Assembly (NCBI GenBank): GCA_002404675.1
Contig: DHKE01000092.1
Span: 13,986 to 36,340 of the forward strand
Direction: 5' to 3'
DNA length: 22,355 nt
Source: Porphyromonadaceae bacterium UBA4702
Lineage (GTDB): Bacteria; Bacteroidota; Bacteroidia; Bacteroidales; Muribaculaceae
Shown: positions 7,046-15,900 of the stretch, piece by piece
Layout: the number at the start of each line of letters is the position of its first letter
Numbering within the stretch: the first letter of the stretch is position 1
Made by a program: the position numbers and the translations under genes
Notes under the pieces: generated by a model
Database searches by the model: none
Seen by the model: the letters and a program-made list of their open reading frames with translations, nothing else
Told to the model about the DNA's origin: nothing

Positions 7046-9838
7046 ATGTTCAAAAAATTAGTCAGCGTGACTATGGCTCTATTGGGAGTCATCAGCCTGA
7101 ACGCTCAAACTCCGATGCCGGAGAATCCCAATGTCAAGCACGGGACTCTCCCCAATGGGATGAACTATTACATCCTTCACAATGAGGAGCCGAAACAGCG
7201 TGCGAACTTCTATATCGCGCAGAAGGTCGGCAGCACCCTCGAGACTCCTGACCAGCTCGGTCTGGCTCACTTTCTCGAGCACATGGCTTTCAACGGGACG
7301 GAACATTATCCCGGCAAGGCCATGCTCAACTATCTCCAGTCAAAGGGTATCCGCTTTGGTGCTGACATCAACGCCTACACCTCGTTTGACGAAACTGTCT
7401 ACAACATCAACAATGTGCCCACTACTGACGCAGCCCTTATGGACAGCGTCCTGCTTGCACTGCATGACTGGAGCTGCGCCCTCTCTCTCGAAACAGACGA
7501 AATCAACTCTGAGCGTAACGTAATCCAGGAGGAGTGGCGTTCACGCGACAACGCGCAGACACGCATGTATACCGCAATGCTGCCGCAGATCTACGAAGAG
7601 TACCAGTACCGCCAAATGCCTATCGGCACAATGGAAGTGGTGATGAACTTCGACCCCGACGTGCTGCGTGCATACTACCACAAATGGTACCGCCCGGACC
7701 AGCAGGGCATTGTTATTGTCGGTGACTTTGACGCTGCCGAGATGGAAAAGAAGGTGGTTGCCATGTTCACTCCCATCAAGATGCCCGCAAACGCTGCTCC
7801 CCGTGAGTACCCGCAGGTAAGCGACAACAAGGAGCCTATATACTTCGCGTTTCAGGACAAGGAGCTTACCAGCGCTCGCGTCACCCTGTCGTTCAAATCC
7901 GACAAGACTCCTTTTGACCAGCGCAATACAGTTGAGAGCTATATGAGTGACGATTTGTTCCCGAACATTGTTAGCCAGCTTATCGACAACCGCCTAAATG
8001 AATTCAGCAAGGACGCAAGTTGCAAGTATGTCTTTGCCGGTGTCTATTTTGGCGACTACTATGTTTCCAAGACCAAGGACGCTTTCAACATTATCGTTAT
8101 CCCCAAGGACGATGTCAAGGGCGCATTTGAGCAGGTTATGGAAATCGTGGCACGCGCTTGCAAAACCGGTTTCACAGCTTCTGAGCTTGACCGCGTGAAA
8201 GAGGAGGTTAAATCCGCATACGAGAAGCAGTACAACGAGCGCAACAACACCAAGAGCGATGACCTTGCCCGCGAGCTTATCCGTCACTTTGTTGACAACG
8301 AGCCCTCTCCCGGCATCGAAATGGAGAAGCAGATTGTTGACATGTTCTTGCCGCAGTTGACTGTGGATGCTATCAATGGCAGCATCAAGGGCATCATGAC
8401 CCCGGAAAACCAGGTGCTGGTGGTAAGCGCACCCGAATCGTTCAGCCTCCCCTCCAAGGAGGAGATGCTCGGTGTGGTCAACGATGCCATGACTCGCGAA
8501 TATGAGGCATACGTTGACGAGGTAATTACTGATCCCCTCATATCAAAATACAACAAGGCCGGCAAGGTGAAATCCGTTAAGGAGAACAGCCAGTTTGGCG
8601 CAACAGAGTACACCCTCAGCAACGGCGTTAAGGTAATCGTCAAGCCGACTGACTTCAAGTCTGACGAAATACAGCTCGTTGCTGTCCGCGACGGCGGCAA
8701 GCAGATCTATGCCACAAATCAGGCTGACAACGTCCATCTCATCGAATATGCATACGATACTGCCAAGAAGGGCAACTTCGACAACAAGACTCTGGGCAAA
8801 TACCTCGCCGGCAAGACAGTTTCCTTGGGTTACTCAATGGGTTCATACACTGATGTGCTTCAGGGCAAGTCAAGCGTCAAGGACTTCGAGACCATGCTTG
8901 ACTTGGTATATGCGACCTTCTGCCAGCTCGGCGACGACAAGGCTGCATACGATGCTGACGCATCACGCACTCGCGCAATGCTCGCCAACCAGGAGAAGAA
9001 CCCGATGTTCACTTTCCAGAAGAAGCAGGTTCTCTCCATGTACAACAACCCGCTGTTGGACATCATCAGCCCGGCCAACGTAGACAAGGCTTCATATCCG
9101 CAGATGATGACTATGCTCCGCAATGTCTTCGCAAACGCTGCTGACTACACTTTCATCGTCGTCGGCAACGTAAACCAGGAGACCCTCGTGCCGATGCTCG
9201 AGAAGTATGTCGCATCTCTCCCCTCAAAGGGCAAAGCTGCCGCTCCCAAGGCTGTCACCAAGATGGGTGCAGTTACAGGTTTGGTTGACGAGGCTTTTGA
9301 CCAGACAATGCAGACTCCTTCGACTAAGGTACTCGACTGCTACAACGGCATGATGAACTACTCTGTTCAGGCAGACGTGATGGTTGACATCTTCGGTGAC
9401 ATATTAAGCAACGTGTTCACTGAGACTATCCGTGAGGAAGAGGGCGGCAGCTACTCTCCATACGCATACGCTTATTTCGATGTAAATGAAAACCGCTGGT
9501 ACCTCGTTGAGGTAATCCAGACCAACGCCGAGATGCGTGACAAGGTTATGGCTCGCGCAAACGAGGAGACGCTCAAGCTGATGAAGAACGGTGCAAATGC
9601 TGACCAGTTCAACAAGGTTCGCGAGGCTGCCCTCAAGCAGTTTGAGATCAATGAGCGCACAAACAGCTATTGGGTCAACGGCTTGATGAGAAATGTCCGT
9701 GGCATTGACACAATGACTGGCCGCCGTGCCGCTATCGAGAACCTCACGCTTGAGCAGTTCAACGCATTCATCAACACACTCTGGAACGGCGAAAACCGCG
9801 TCAAGGTGGTTATGACAGGCGTTGAAGAAGGCAAGTAA
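7046..9838 (+). CDS. Secreted M16-family zinc metallopeptidase (PqqL-like, two-domain)
   Basis: This is a 930-residue exported peptidase. The N-terminus has a Sec signal peptide (MFKKLVSVTMALLGVISLNA, probable cleavage near residue 20), so it acts in the periplasm or at the cell surface. The inverted zinc motif HFLEH lies at residues 75-79 (ligands H75 and H79, catalytic E78). E156 is placed as the third ligand, 77 residues after H79, in EINSERNVIQEEW, as in pitrilysin. A typical M16 C-subdomain follows. The second half (from about residue 520, KENSQFGATEYTLSNGVKV) repeats the fold but lacks HxxEH and is therefore the inactive partner. ATG 7046 is chosen over the open frame from 6983 because only this start gives a signal peptide and a leader after the promoter. 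The gene is monocistronic, with its own promoter and hairpins after the stop. The substrate is unknown, and members of this group degrade short peptides. Confidence 0.93.
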   Translation: MFKKLVSVTMALLGVISLNAQTPMPENPNVKHGTLPNGMNYYILHNEEPKQRANFYIAQKVGSTLETPDQLGLAHFLEHMAFNGTEHYPGKAMLNYLQSKGIRFGADINAYTSFDETVYNINNVPTTDAALMDSVLLALHDWSCALSLETDEINSERNVIQEEWRSRDNAQTRMYTAMLPQIYEEYQYRQMPIGTMEVVMNFDPDVLRAYYHKWYRPDQQGIVIVGDFDAAEMEKKVVAMFTPIKMPANAAPREYPQVSDNKEPIYFAFQDKELTSARVTLSFKSDKTPFDQRNTVESYMSDDLFPNIVSQLIDNRLNEFSKDASCKYVFAGVYFGDYYVSKTKDAFNIIVIPKDDVKGAFEQVMEIVARACKTGFTASELDRVKEEVKSAYEKQYNERNNTKSDDLARELIRHFVDNEPSPGIEMEKQIVDMFLPQLTVDAINGSIKGIMTPENQVLVVSAPESFSLPSKEEMLGVVNDAMTREYEAYVDEVITDPLISKYNKAGKVKSVKENSQFGATEYTLSNGVKVIVKPTDFKSDEIQLVAVRDGGKQIYATNQADNVHLIEYAYDTAKKGNFDNKTLGKYLAGKTVSLGYSMGSYTDVLQGKSSVKDFETMLDLVYATFCQLGDDKAAYDADASRTRAMLANQEKNPMFTFQKKQVLSMYNNPLLDIISPANVDKASYPQMMTMLRNVFANAADYTFIVVGNVNQETLVPMLEKYVASLPSKGKAAAPKAVTKMGAVTGLVDEAFDQTMQTPSTKVLDCYNGMMNYSVQADVMVDIFGDILSNVFTETIREEEGGSYSPYAYAYFDVNENRWYLVEVIQTNAEMRDKVMARANEETLKLMKNGANADQFNKVREAALKQFEINERTNSYWVNGLMRNVRGIDTMTGRRAAIENLTLEQFNAFINTLWNGENRVKVVMTGVEEGK

Positions 9839-9851
9839 GCTGACAAACCAA

Positions 9852-9867
9852 CGTTCCTTCAGGAACG
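9852..9867 (+). repeat. Small hairpin after the M16 peptidase gene
   Basis: CGTTCC-TTCA-GGAACG is a six-pair perfect stem 13 bases after the stop codon. There is no T-run, so it is probably part of a compound 3' end and not a stand-alone terminator. Confidence 0.45.
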
Positions 9868-9881
9868 GCATGATATGAAGA

Positions 9882-9909
9882 GAGGAAACCCCGCGACCGG
9901 GGTTTCCTC
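9882..9909. terminator. Strong stem-loop, probable transcript 3' end
   Basis: GAGGAAACCCC (9882-9892) pairs perfectly with GGGGTTTCCTC (9899-9909), and one further G-C pair closes a four-base loop. The stem is strong, but no T-tract follows on the + strand. It may stop or stabilise the M16 peptidase transcript, and possibly acts in both directions between the convergent genes. Confidence 0.6.
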
Positions 9910-9948
9910 GTAAGCATCCGAAACAAGCCGTCTTTCGGATGCTTACGA
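9908..9948. repeat. Perfect 16-bp inverted repeat with nine-base loop
   Basis: CGTAAGCATCCGAAA (9909-9923) is the exact reverse complement of 9933-9947, and T9908-A9948 adds a sixteenth pair. The loop is CAAGCCGTC. It begins where the previous stem ends, sharing two bases, so both cannot be fully paired at once. No T-run follows on either strand. It could be a convergent terminator, an RNA stability element or a remnant of a small mobile repeat. Confidence 0.6.
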
Positions 9949-9997
9949 TGTCCGGACAGACTGGCTGCTGCTGGCTTGTCATTGCCGCTGCCGACCG

Positions 9998-10102
9998 TCA
10001 ATGCCGCGTGCGATCTGATTTGCCTGACTTGCTTATGGCTTTGTCGTAGGTTTCCTCTTTGGTTTTCTCTGGGTTTATCAGTTCCTCTATCTGGTGGAAC
10101 AT
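9998..10102 (-). CDS. Possible small ORF, 34 residues, unknown
   Basis: The minus-strand frame from ATG 10102 to TGA 9998 encodes a hydrophilic peptide beginning MFHQIEELINPEKTKEE and ending KSDRTRH. Its composition (Lys, Glu and Asp, with a possible amphipathic helix) looks more like real protein than a random frame. It starts eight bases after the 14-bp hairpin at 10110-10151. An in-frame stop lies within that hairpin, so the frame cannot extend further upstream. No family is recognised. It may be a genuine small gene, a fragment of a decayed gene, or chance. Confidence 0.2.
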   Translation of the reverse strand: MFHQIEELINPEKTKEETYDKAISKSGKSDRTRH

Positions 10103-10109
10103 TTTTGGT

Positions 10110-10151
10110 ACAATTCAGCGCGGCTACCATTAGGCACCCGCGCTGAATTGT
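10110..10151. repeat. Perfect 14-bp inverted repeat
   Basis: ACAATTCAGCGCGG (10110-10123) is the exact reverse complement of 10138-10151, with a 14-base spacer. It lies 35 bases beyond the stop of the minus-strand membrane-protein gene and could be that transcript's 3' stem-loop. No T-tract follows on either strand, so a simple intrinsic terminator is not proven. Confidence 0.6.
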
Positions 10152-10186
10152 GACACAAATGCGCCTGAAAATTGTTGTTTTGTGTG

Positions 10187-10759
10187 TCAGTCGTGTATCT
10201 CGGTGTCGGCTACTGCTGTTCGGTAGTCGCGCATGAAGGCGCGGAACTCTCTAATGCCGAGAGCAAGCCCTGCGGCAAGCCCCACTGCCATCCCGATTAA
10301 CAAGTGTGTTGCATTGATTGAAGCATAGGCAATTATTCCTATGAAGCCGACGGCCAGCGGTATCAGCAGCATCATTGACTGCAGGTGACGTTTGCGGCAG
10401 TCGAGTGCGGTACGCACCACGGCAGTCACGTTCATTCGCTGGATGTCGATTGCCGCGAGTCTGCGTGCGAGCCAGTGGTCTACGAGTGCGGCCAAGAGAA
10501 AAAAGGCGGCTGCGTATATTGGCAGGAGTATTCCGTTGTCGCTGAAGAGCCAGTATACGGCGAATGGCATGAGGACGATGCACAGACATTCCAGACGCAC
10601 GAAGCTGCGGTAACGTGCGATGAGTTTGTCGAGTGCTGTCTTGCGTTCAGTGTCGGGGACGTTGTTGCCGGCGGCATTGCCGAGAGCCGCTTTGGCCTTT
10701 TCCCAGTCTTGTTTGATTTTCTGTTCGTCCGAATTGGCGGCTGTTGCTGGTTTGTTCAT
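10187..10759 (-). CDS. Four-helix membrane protein, probable partner of the sigma factor
   Basis: This 190-residue inner-membrane protein has a charged, helical N-terminal region of about 55 residues (DEQKIKQDWEKAKAALGN near the start). Four hydrophobic segments lie at about 56-72, 77-94, 127-146 and 150-168, and the tail is short and charged. It starts 27 bases after the sigma factor stop on the same strand, so the two are almost certainly co-transcribed. That position is the usual one for an anti-sigma factor or a membrane-anchored regulator. However, no zinc-binding anti-sigma motif (HxxxCxxC) or FecR-like domain is visible. I do not recognise the family. A soluble N-terminal part that binds the sigma factor and is held at the membrane is a reasonable but unproven model. 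Confidence 0.75.
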   Translation of the reverse strand: MNKPATAANSDEQKIKQDWEKAKAALGNAAGNNVPDTERKTALDKLIARYRSFVRLECLCIVLMPFAVYWLFSDNGILLPIYAAAFFLLAALVDHWLARRLAAIDIQRMNVTAVVRTALDCRKRHLQSMMLLIPLAVGFIGIIAYASINATHLLIGMAVGLAAGLALGIREFRAFMRDYRTAVADTEIHD

Positions 10760-10786
10760 GACTTTGGGGTTATTGAGTTTATGATT

Positions 10787-11383
10787 TCAGATGATTTTCT
10801 TGGCTTGTTCCGTTAGTTTGAGGCGTATGCGGCGCAGCCGTGTCGCGACGGTGTTTCGGTTCAGCCCGGTCACGGTTGCAATGTCCTCATAGCTTTGGTC
10901 GTCCAGCCACATTATTATTATGCAGCGGTCGGTCTCCGGGAGCTGCGATATGAGGTAGTGCATGAATGTAATGTCTTCGCGTGTGTCGCCATCTGTGTCT
11001 GCTATTTCCGGTATTTCTGTGATGGCATCGCGTATGGGGTTGCGTTGTTGCTTTCGGTATACAGAGACACAGGTGTTCATCACCACTCTGTATATCCATG
11101 TTCGTGTTTCGGCTTCGCCCCGGAAATTGCCTATGCCGCGCCAGATGTTGATGAGAGCGTCTTGACGCAGGTCTTCATACTCAGCGGGGTTTCTTGCAAA
11201 TGAGAAGCAGATGCCTGAGATGGTGTCAGCGTATTTGGAGACAGTCTGATGAAAAGCAGCTTCCAGCCGCTTCCGCTCCTTTGCCTCGGGCGAGAAGTCC
11301 GCCATTAGCACGGCTGCAGCCTTGTTTAAGAAGAGCCGCAGCGGATTGCCTGTGACGGTGTATGTGGGTAATGATGTTGTCAT
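10787..11383 (-). CDS. ECF-type RNA polymerase sigma factor
   Basis: This is a 198-residue sigma-70 family protein of the group 4 (ECF) type, with only regions 2 and 4. Region 2 is visible as EYEDLRQDALINIWRGIGNF followed by ETRTWIYRVVMNTCVSVYRK, the core-binding and -10-recognition helices. Region 4 is ISQLPETDRCIIIMWLDDQS and IATVTGLNRNTVATRLRRIR, the helix-turn-helix for the -35 box. ATG 11383 is the longest start. ATG 11305 (MADFSPEAKERKR) would give a 172-residue protein beginning at a more usual place, and no ribosome-binding site decides between them. The gene is divergent from the secreted-protein gene at 11585 and followed by the four-helix membrane protein. Its regulon is unknown, and the divergent gene is a natural candidate only by position. 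Confidence 0.92.
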   Translation of the reverse strand: MTTSLPTYTVTGNPLRLFLNKAAAVLMADFSPEAKERKRLEAAFHQTVSKYADTISGICFSFARNPAEYEDLRQDALINIWRGIGNFRGEAETRTWIYRVVMNTCVSVYRKQQRNPIRDAITEIPEIADTDGDTREDITFMHYLISQLPETDRCIIIMWLDDQSYEDIATVTGLNRNTVATRLRRIRLKLTEQAKKII

Positions 11384-11480
11384 TGTCTGAACGTTTACAT
11401 AACCTTAGACTGCGGTATGCGGCGGATAGTTTCACATAGAGCGAAAAATAGTTGCCATAGTGTATAATGTTGGCGATAAA

Positions 11481-11512
11481 CTTGTATTGCCGCTGGAAAA
11501 ATATTAAATTTG
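11481..11512 (+). promoter_or_regulatory. Bacteroidetes-type promoter of the 412-residue secreted protein gene
   Basis: CTTG (11481-11484), 20 bases and TAAATTTG (11505-11512) match the -7 consensus fully and three of four bases of the -33 box. The predicted transcript has a leader of about 65 bases before ATG 11585. Confidence 0.7.
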
Positions 11513-11535
11513 CGGCGAAATATCCGTTGACTGAT

Positions 11536-11551
11536 ATGGGGTGCGCTCCAT
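11536..11551 (+). promoter_or_regulatory. Leader hairpin before the 412-residue secreted protein gene
   Basis: ATGGGG-TGCG-CTCCAT forms a six-pair stem with one G-U pair, about 16 bases into the predicted transcript. No known regulatory motif is recognised. Confidence 0.3.
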
Positions 11552-11584
11552 TGCCAACTGAATAATAACCTATAACTCTATTAT

Positions 11585-12823
11585 ATGTTCAAGAAATCTA
11601 CCCTACTCGGACTGGCGGCTATGTTCGCCCTCGGCGCAAGCGCATCAGTCCCCTCGGTGTTGACTGTTACGCCGACTCCGAACACAATCGTGACAGAAAT
11701 CCGTGAAATTACCATCACGTACACAGGCGGTGTATACGGAGATGACGATGTGTTTTCCGACGCAGATCCTGATGTCCGCATCAATAATGTGCCTGTAGCG
11801 GTGACTTACCGTACCACCGGTGCAAGCTATTCTACGTTGACATACACACTCGGAACACCTATCACTACCTCAGGTGAATACACCATCAAAATCGGTGCTG
11901 GCTCGTTCACATACGATGAGATGTACGAGGTCAGCAACCCCGAAATGGAGTGGACAGTGACTGTGGAAGGCGAGACTCCCGATGAGTTTCAGCCCATCGA
12001 GAACAGCTTCGTTTCTATCAGCCCGGTTCAGGGCAAGTACTCTGACTTGCAGTACTTCACAGTGTCGTTCAGCGAGAATGTGGCGAACAACGGCAGCATA
12101 GTCTGCAAACTCATCAAGGATGACGACACTGCGGAAGAGGTAGCTACCGGCCGCACAGTAGAGGGAGCAGGCCTGATCAACGGCTGCATCGACCTTTCGA
12201 CATGTGTTACAGAGCCTGGCACATACATTCTGGTAATGACAGAGGGCGCGTTCTATGACATCTACACAGACGAGGACTTCCCTGAGGCTCGTTTCCGCTT
12301 TGTCATTGAGGATGGCGCACCGAGCACAGCTCCGGTGCAGGACAACATCACATTCACTCCCGCAGCTGACGAAACAAATCTCGAAACGCTGGAAGACATG
12401 TACCTCACTTTCAATGACTACGTAACTGCTTACTACAAGCGCGGTGCGGATAATCATTTTACCGTTACCAACGAGGCTGGTCAGGAAGTGTCTGTAGGCA
12501 CAGTTTCTCTCGGCGGCGAGGGCATGGCTGACAACGAGGCTCACGTAGTGTTTGAACCTGCGGTTACAGATGCTGGCACATACACAGTTTCAGCTCCGTT
12601 CCGCATGTTCACCCTTATGGGCGAGCAGCTCTACAGCGGCACATATTCAGGCCCGATTTCTGTGACATACACTATCAGCGGCGGCGTTGGTGTTGACACT
12701 GTCGAAAGCGAGAGCAACACAAGCCGCGAGGTTTACCGCATCGACGGCACTCGTGTAGTCAATACGGAGAACCTTCCTGCCGGCATATACATCATCGACG
12801 GCAAGAAAGTGTCTGTGAAGTAA
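11585..12823 (+). CDS. Secreted protein with three beta-sandwich repeats and sorting-like C-terminal tail
   Basis: This is a 412-residue exported protein. Residues 1-20 (MFKKSTLLGLAAMFALGASA) are a Sec signal peptide. The mature part holds three repeats of about 105-120 residues (about 21-129, 135-243 and 250-367). They share a pattern in which an early strand with a Pro or Gly precedes a strand such as LQYFTVSFSENV or LEDMYLTFNDYV. A GxY motif follows (SGEYTIKIG, PGTYILVMTEG, AGTYTVSAP), then a final Thr/Val strand. These look like Ig-like beta sandwiches. The last 45 residues (VYRIDGTRVV, LPAGIYIIDGKKVSVK) resemble the C-terminal tails of secreted Bacteroidales proteins handled by type IX secretion or a related sorting route. 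No catalytic motif is seen, so adhesion or matrix binding is only a guess. The gene has its own promoter and is followed by a stem-loop. Confidence 0.85.
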   Translation: MFKKSTLLGLAAMFALGASASVPSVLTVTPTPNTIVTEIREITITYTGGVYGDDDVFSDADPDVRINNVPVAVTYRTTGASYSTLTYTLGTPITTSGEYTIKIGAGSFTYDEMYEVSNPEMEWTVTVEGETPDEFQPIENSFVSISPVQGKYSDLQYFTVSFSENVANNGSIVCKLIKDDDTAEEVATGRTVEGAGLINGCIDLSTCVTEPGTYILVMTEGAFYDIYTDEDFPEARFRFVIEDGAPSTAPVQDNITFTPAADETNLETLEDMYLTFNDYVTAYYKRGADNHFTVTNEAGQEVSVGTVSLGGEGMADNEAHVVFEPAVTDAGTYTVSAPFRMFTLMGEQLYSGTYSGPISVTYTISGGVGVDTVESESNTSREVYRIDGTRVVNTENLPAGIYIIDGKKVSVK

Positions 12824-12846
12824 CAAACAATCAACCAACCTCGGGA

Positions 12847-12873
12847 GGGGAGGCCTGTCCGGCCTCTCCTTTT
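12847..12873 (+). terminator. Rho-independent terminator between the two secreted-protein genes
   Basis: GGGGAGGCC (12847-12855) pairs with GGCCTCTCC (12861-12869), nine pairs with one G-U, around a five-base loop, and TTTT follows at 12870-12873. The U-run is short, so some readthrough into the next gene is possible, and no clear promoter lies between this stem and ATG 12905. Confidence 0.75.
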
Positions 12874-12904
12874 GGGGTCAACCTAAATAACTATTATAAC
12901 TGAA

Positions 12905-15900
12905 ATGAGAAAATTCTATTTGTATGCAGTCGCAGCCTTGACATTGTGCGCTGGCAGCATGGCTGCGTGGGCATTGACACCGCCCGCAGACTCCCCGCTC
13001 CGCAAGAGCGGGCCAGTCAACCGTTTCCAGCGTGCAGACGTGCGCGTGGCCAAGGGCATGACACCGGCGGCTGCTCTCTCCGGCAGTGCGACAACCTCCG
13101 TTCTGACACCTGGACAGGCCCCGATGCGCGTGACTGCGGGCGGAACCGAACTCTACGGCTACCTGACGTACACACGCAGCGAAAAGAATGACTATGGCCT
13201 GTATCGCTTTGACCCGCAGGGTTTCACTAAAATCTGGAAGGACCCCCTGTTCGTCTATGACGAGGACTATGCCCAGCTGAACTCCTCCTGGGTGCGCAAC
13301 GGCCGCCTGTGCGGTTTCGAGCATTATTTCGCATATGATCAATTATGGGGTCAGCAATACTACGAAATCGACCTCAAGACTGGCAAGAAAGTCACTGACG
13401 AGATCGATGAGGACTGCGTCAACGTAGGCTGGTTCATCAATGCCTGCTATGACTCCGACACCGACACAGTCTACGGCTACGGCACTGACGATGAGGAGGC
13501 TACGACAGCCTTGTTCATGAAGACTTCCGGAGAGAACCAGTTTGACTATAAGGTCATCAAGGACTATGGCGACAACGCAACTGATTACAAGTTGCAGTGC
13601 GTCTCCATGTGCTACAACCCCATAGACAAGAACTTGTACGGCATCAACATGAACGGTCAGTTCGTGCGCATCGACAAGGCGACCGGCGACCAGACCGTGC
13701 TGTTCACTGTCGGCAAAACCATACCCCAATATTGCACAGGCCTAGCTTACAGCCCTGTCGAGGACTTGTACTACTGGAACTATAACTATGACAAATACAA
13801 TGGCGAGCCAGCCTCAGAGCTTTACACCATCGATGCCAATAACGGCACGCTGACGATGGTTGCTTCTTATGAGGACGGCGATTCGTTCCCGTTGTTGTTC
13901 GTTGAAAACACGACTGTGACAGCGGATTCTCCGCGCCGTCCCGAGCTCAAGAGCGTGAATTTCGAAGACGGAGCAACGGAAGGCTCAATCACGTACGCCA
14001 TGCCGACCAAGTCCACGGCCAACACAGACCTGAGCGGCGAACTGGACTGGAAGTTCACTGTTGACGGCGTGCAGTATGCAACCGGCACGGCAGCTCCCGG
14101 AGCAGAGGTGACAGTGCCTGTGACTGGCATTTCCAGCGCAATGCACACATTCGGCATGTCCGCAATATACAACGGCCACGCAAGTGCCGAGAATACAGTC
14201 AAGCTTTATACAGGCAAGGATCGCCCCAAGGCTCCCGAAAACGTGATCCTCAGTGAGAACAACCTGCACTGGGCAGCCGTCAAGGAGGGTGTCAACGGCG
14301 GCTACCTCAACACAGCGAACATGACATACGAGGTTTACCTGAACGGCGAACTTCAGGGCACGACCAAGCGCACTACATTTGACATCAAAATCCCGGCAGA
14401 CGCGCAGTACCAGAAGTGGCAGGCATCTGTCGTGGCTGTTTGCGACGAGATGCGCTCCACCCCCGCCTACTCCAACGAGATCAAGGCCGGCGCGGCGTGG
14501 CCGCTTCCCCTGAAAGTAGATTGTACGGCCGAGTCAATCGACATGATGACCATCCTCGATGCCAACGGCGACGGCTGGACTTGGGAATATGAAGAGTGGG
14601 ATCTCGGCTGGTATTCCGGCCAGGTGGATGAAGCGCCCGCCGGCGACGACTGGATTTTCCTCCCGCCGGTGAACATCGCCGACGCTTCGAAGTACTACTC
14701 ATTCTACATCGAGTGCAAGAAGAAAGCCAACATATACCCTGACACATACATCGAAGTATACTACGGTGATTACCCCGAGCCTGCAATGATGACAGGCAAC
14801 GTGATATTGCCTAAGTTCTCGCCCCAGTCCCGCGACTTCAAGGAGTACGGCAACGCTATGTTCAAAGTGCCTGAAGCCGGCAAATACTACATCGGCATAC
14901 GCTGCACCACAGCTGTCGGGAACACAGGCTGCGTCGTGAAGAGCGTCCGCGTCGAGGACAATTCCATCACGCCCGAATCCCCGGCAGCAGTGAGCGACCT
15001 CGTTGCCACCCCCGGCGAGAACGGCGCGCTGCAGGCAACCGTGACATTCAAGATGCCTGCCAAGACCACAAGCGGGCAGGACATCGCAGCCGGCACGCAG
15101 CTCACAGCTGCCGTCACTGCAGCGAACACGGTCACCGTGAGCGGAACCCCGGGACAGGAGGTGACTGCCACCGTCAACACTGTGCAGGGTGACAACACAA
15201 TCTCCGTGGTCGTTTCCAACGGCGATGCGTCCGGCGAGCGTGCGCTCGTAAACGTGTACACAGGCGTTTCTGTCCCCGGTGTCGTCAAGAACCTCAACGG
15301 CACAGTGAGCGCCGACATGATGAGCGTGGCAATGACCTGGGAAGCTCCTGACGCCGAGAAGGAAGGCGGATACGTGGACCCCGCGACTGTGGAATACAGC
15401 TTCGCCATCAAGAATCCCGAGACCGGCCGCTGGGAAGAGACTCCCGTCGGCGCCGGCGTTACCTCCGGCACTTTCAACCTGCCTGAAGGCTGGACACAGA
15501 ACATCTATTCTCTCGGCGTGGTTACGAAGAACGTTGCCGGTTCCAATGGCATGGTCATGGCGTTCAGCGTCCAGCTCGGCCCGGCTCACGTCCTCAGTCC
15601 CAACATGAAGGAGGACTTCGAGAACGGCGAGTTTGAATACCAGCCATGGGTGGACTACACCAAGAGCGGCAGCAAGGTGAAGTGGGGAATGTACATGCTC
15701 AAGGACATCGCCACTGAATGGGCCGGCCTCGAGTCCATAGCGCTCGTAGGCTACGGCCAGGAGAACAAGACAGATGAGGGCATAATAGGCTTGCCGCGCT
15801 TCTCAACCGAGGGACACACCAAGGTGACTGTCAAGGTGGAATACTTCGCAGGTGATCAGGCGTCCAACCTTAATGTGCTCGGCTCTCTGTATGGCATGGA

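Larger units (their letters stand above)
9839..10186. other. 348-base convergent intergenic region rich in inverted repeats
   Basis: This gap lies between the convergent M16 peptidase gene and the membrane-protein gene. It holds four hairpins: 9852-9867, 9882-9909, 9908-9948 and 10110-10151. It also holds a possible 34-codon ORF on the minus strand (9998-10102). GGTTTCCTC occurs twice (9901-9909 and 10049-10057). No transposase, tRNA or phage gene is recognisable. Confidence 0.6.

Noticed and set aside
11443..11450. Minus-strand TATTTTTC as -7 box for the sigma factor gene
   Set aside because: It matches seven of eight positions, but there is no TTTG at the right spacing, so the evidence is too weak to list as a promoter.
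14699..15589. Minus-strand open frame of 296 codons within the large secreted-protein gene
   Set aside because: The plus-strand frame has a signal peptide, domains and a tail. The antisense product is His/Cys-rich and shows no recognisable fold.
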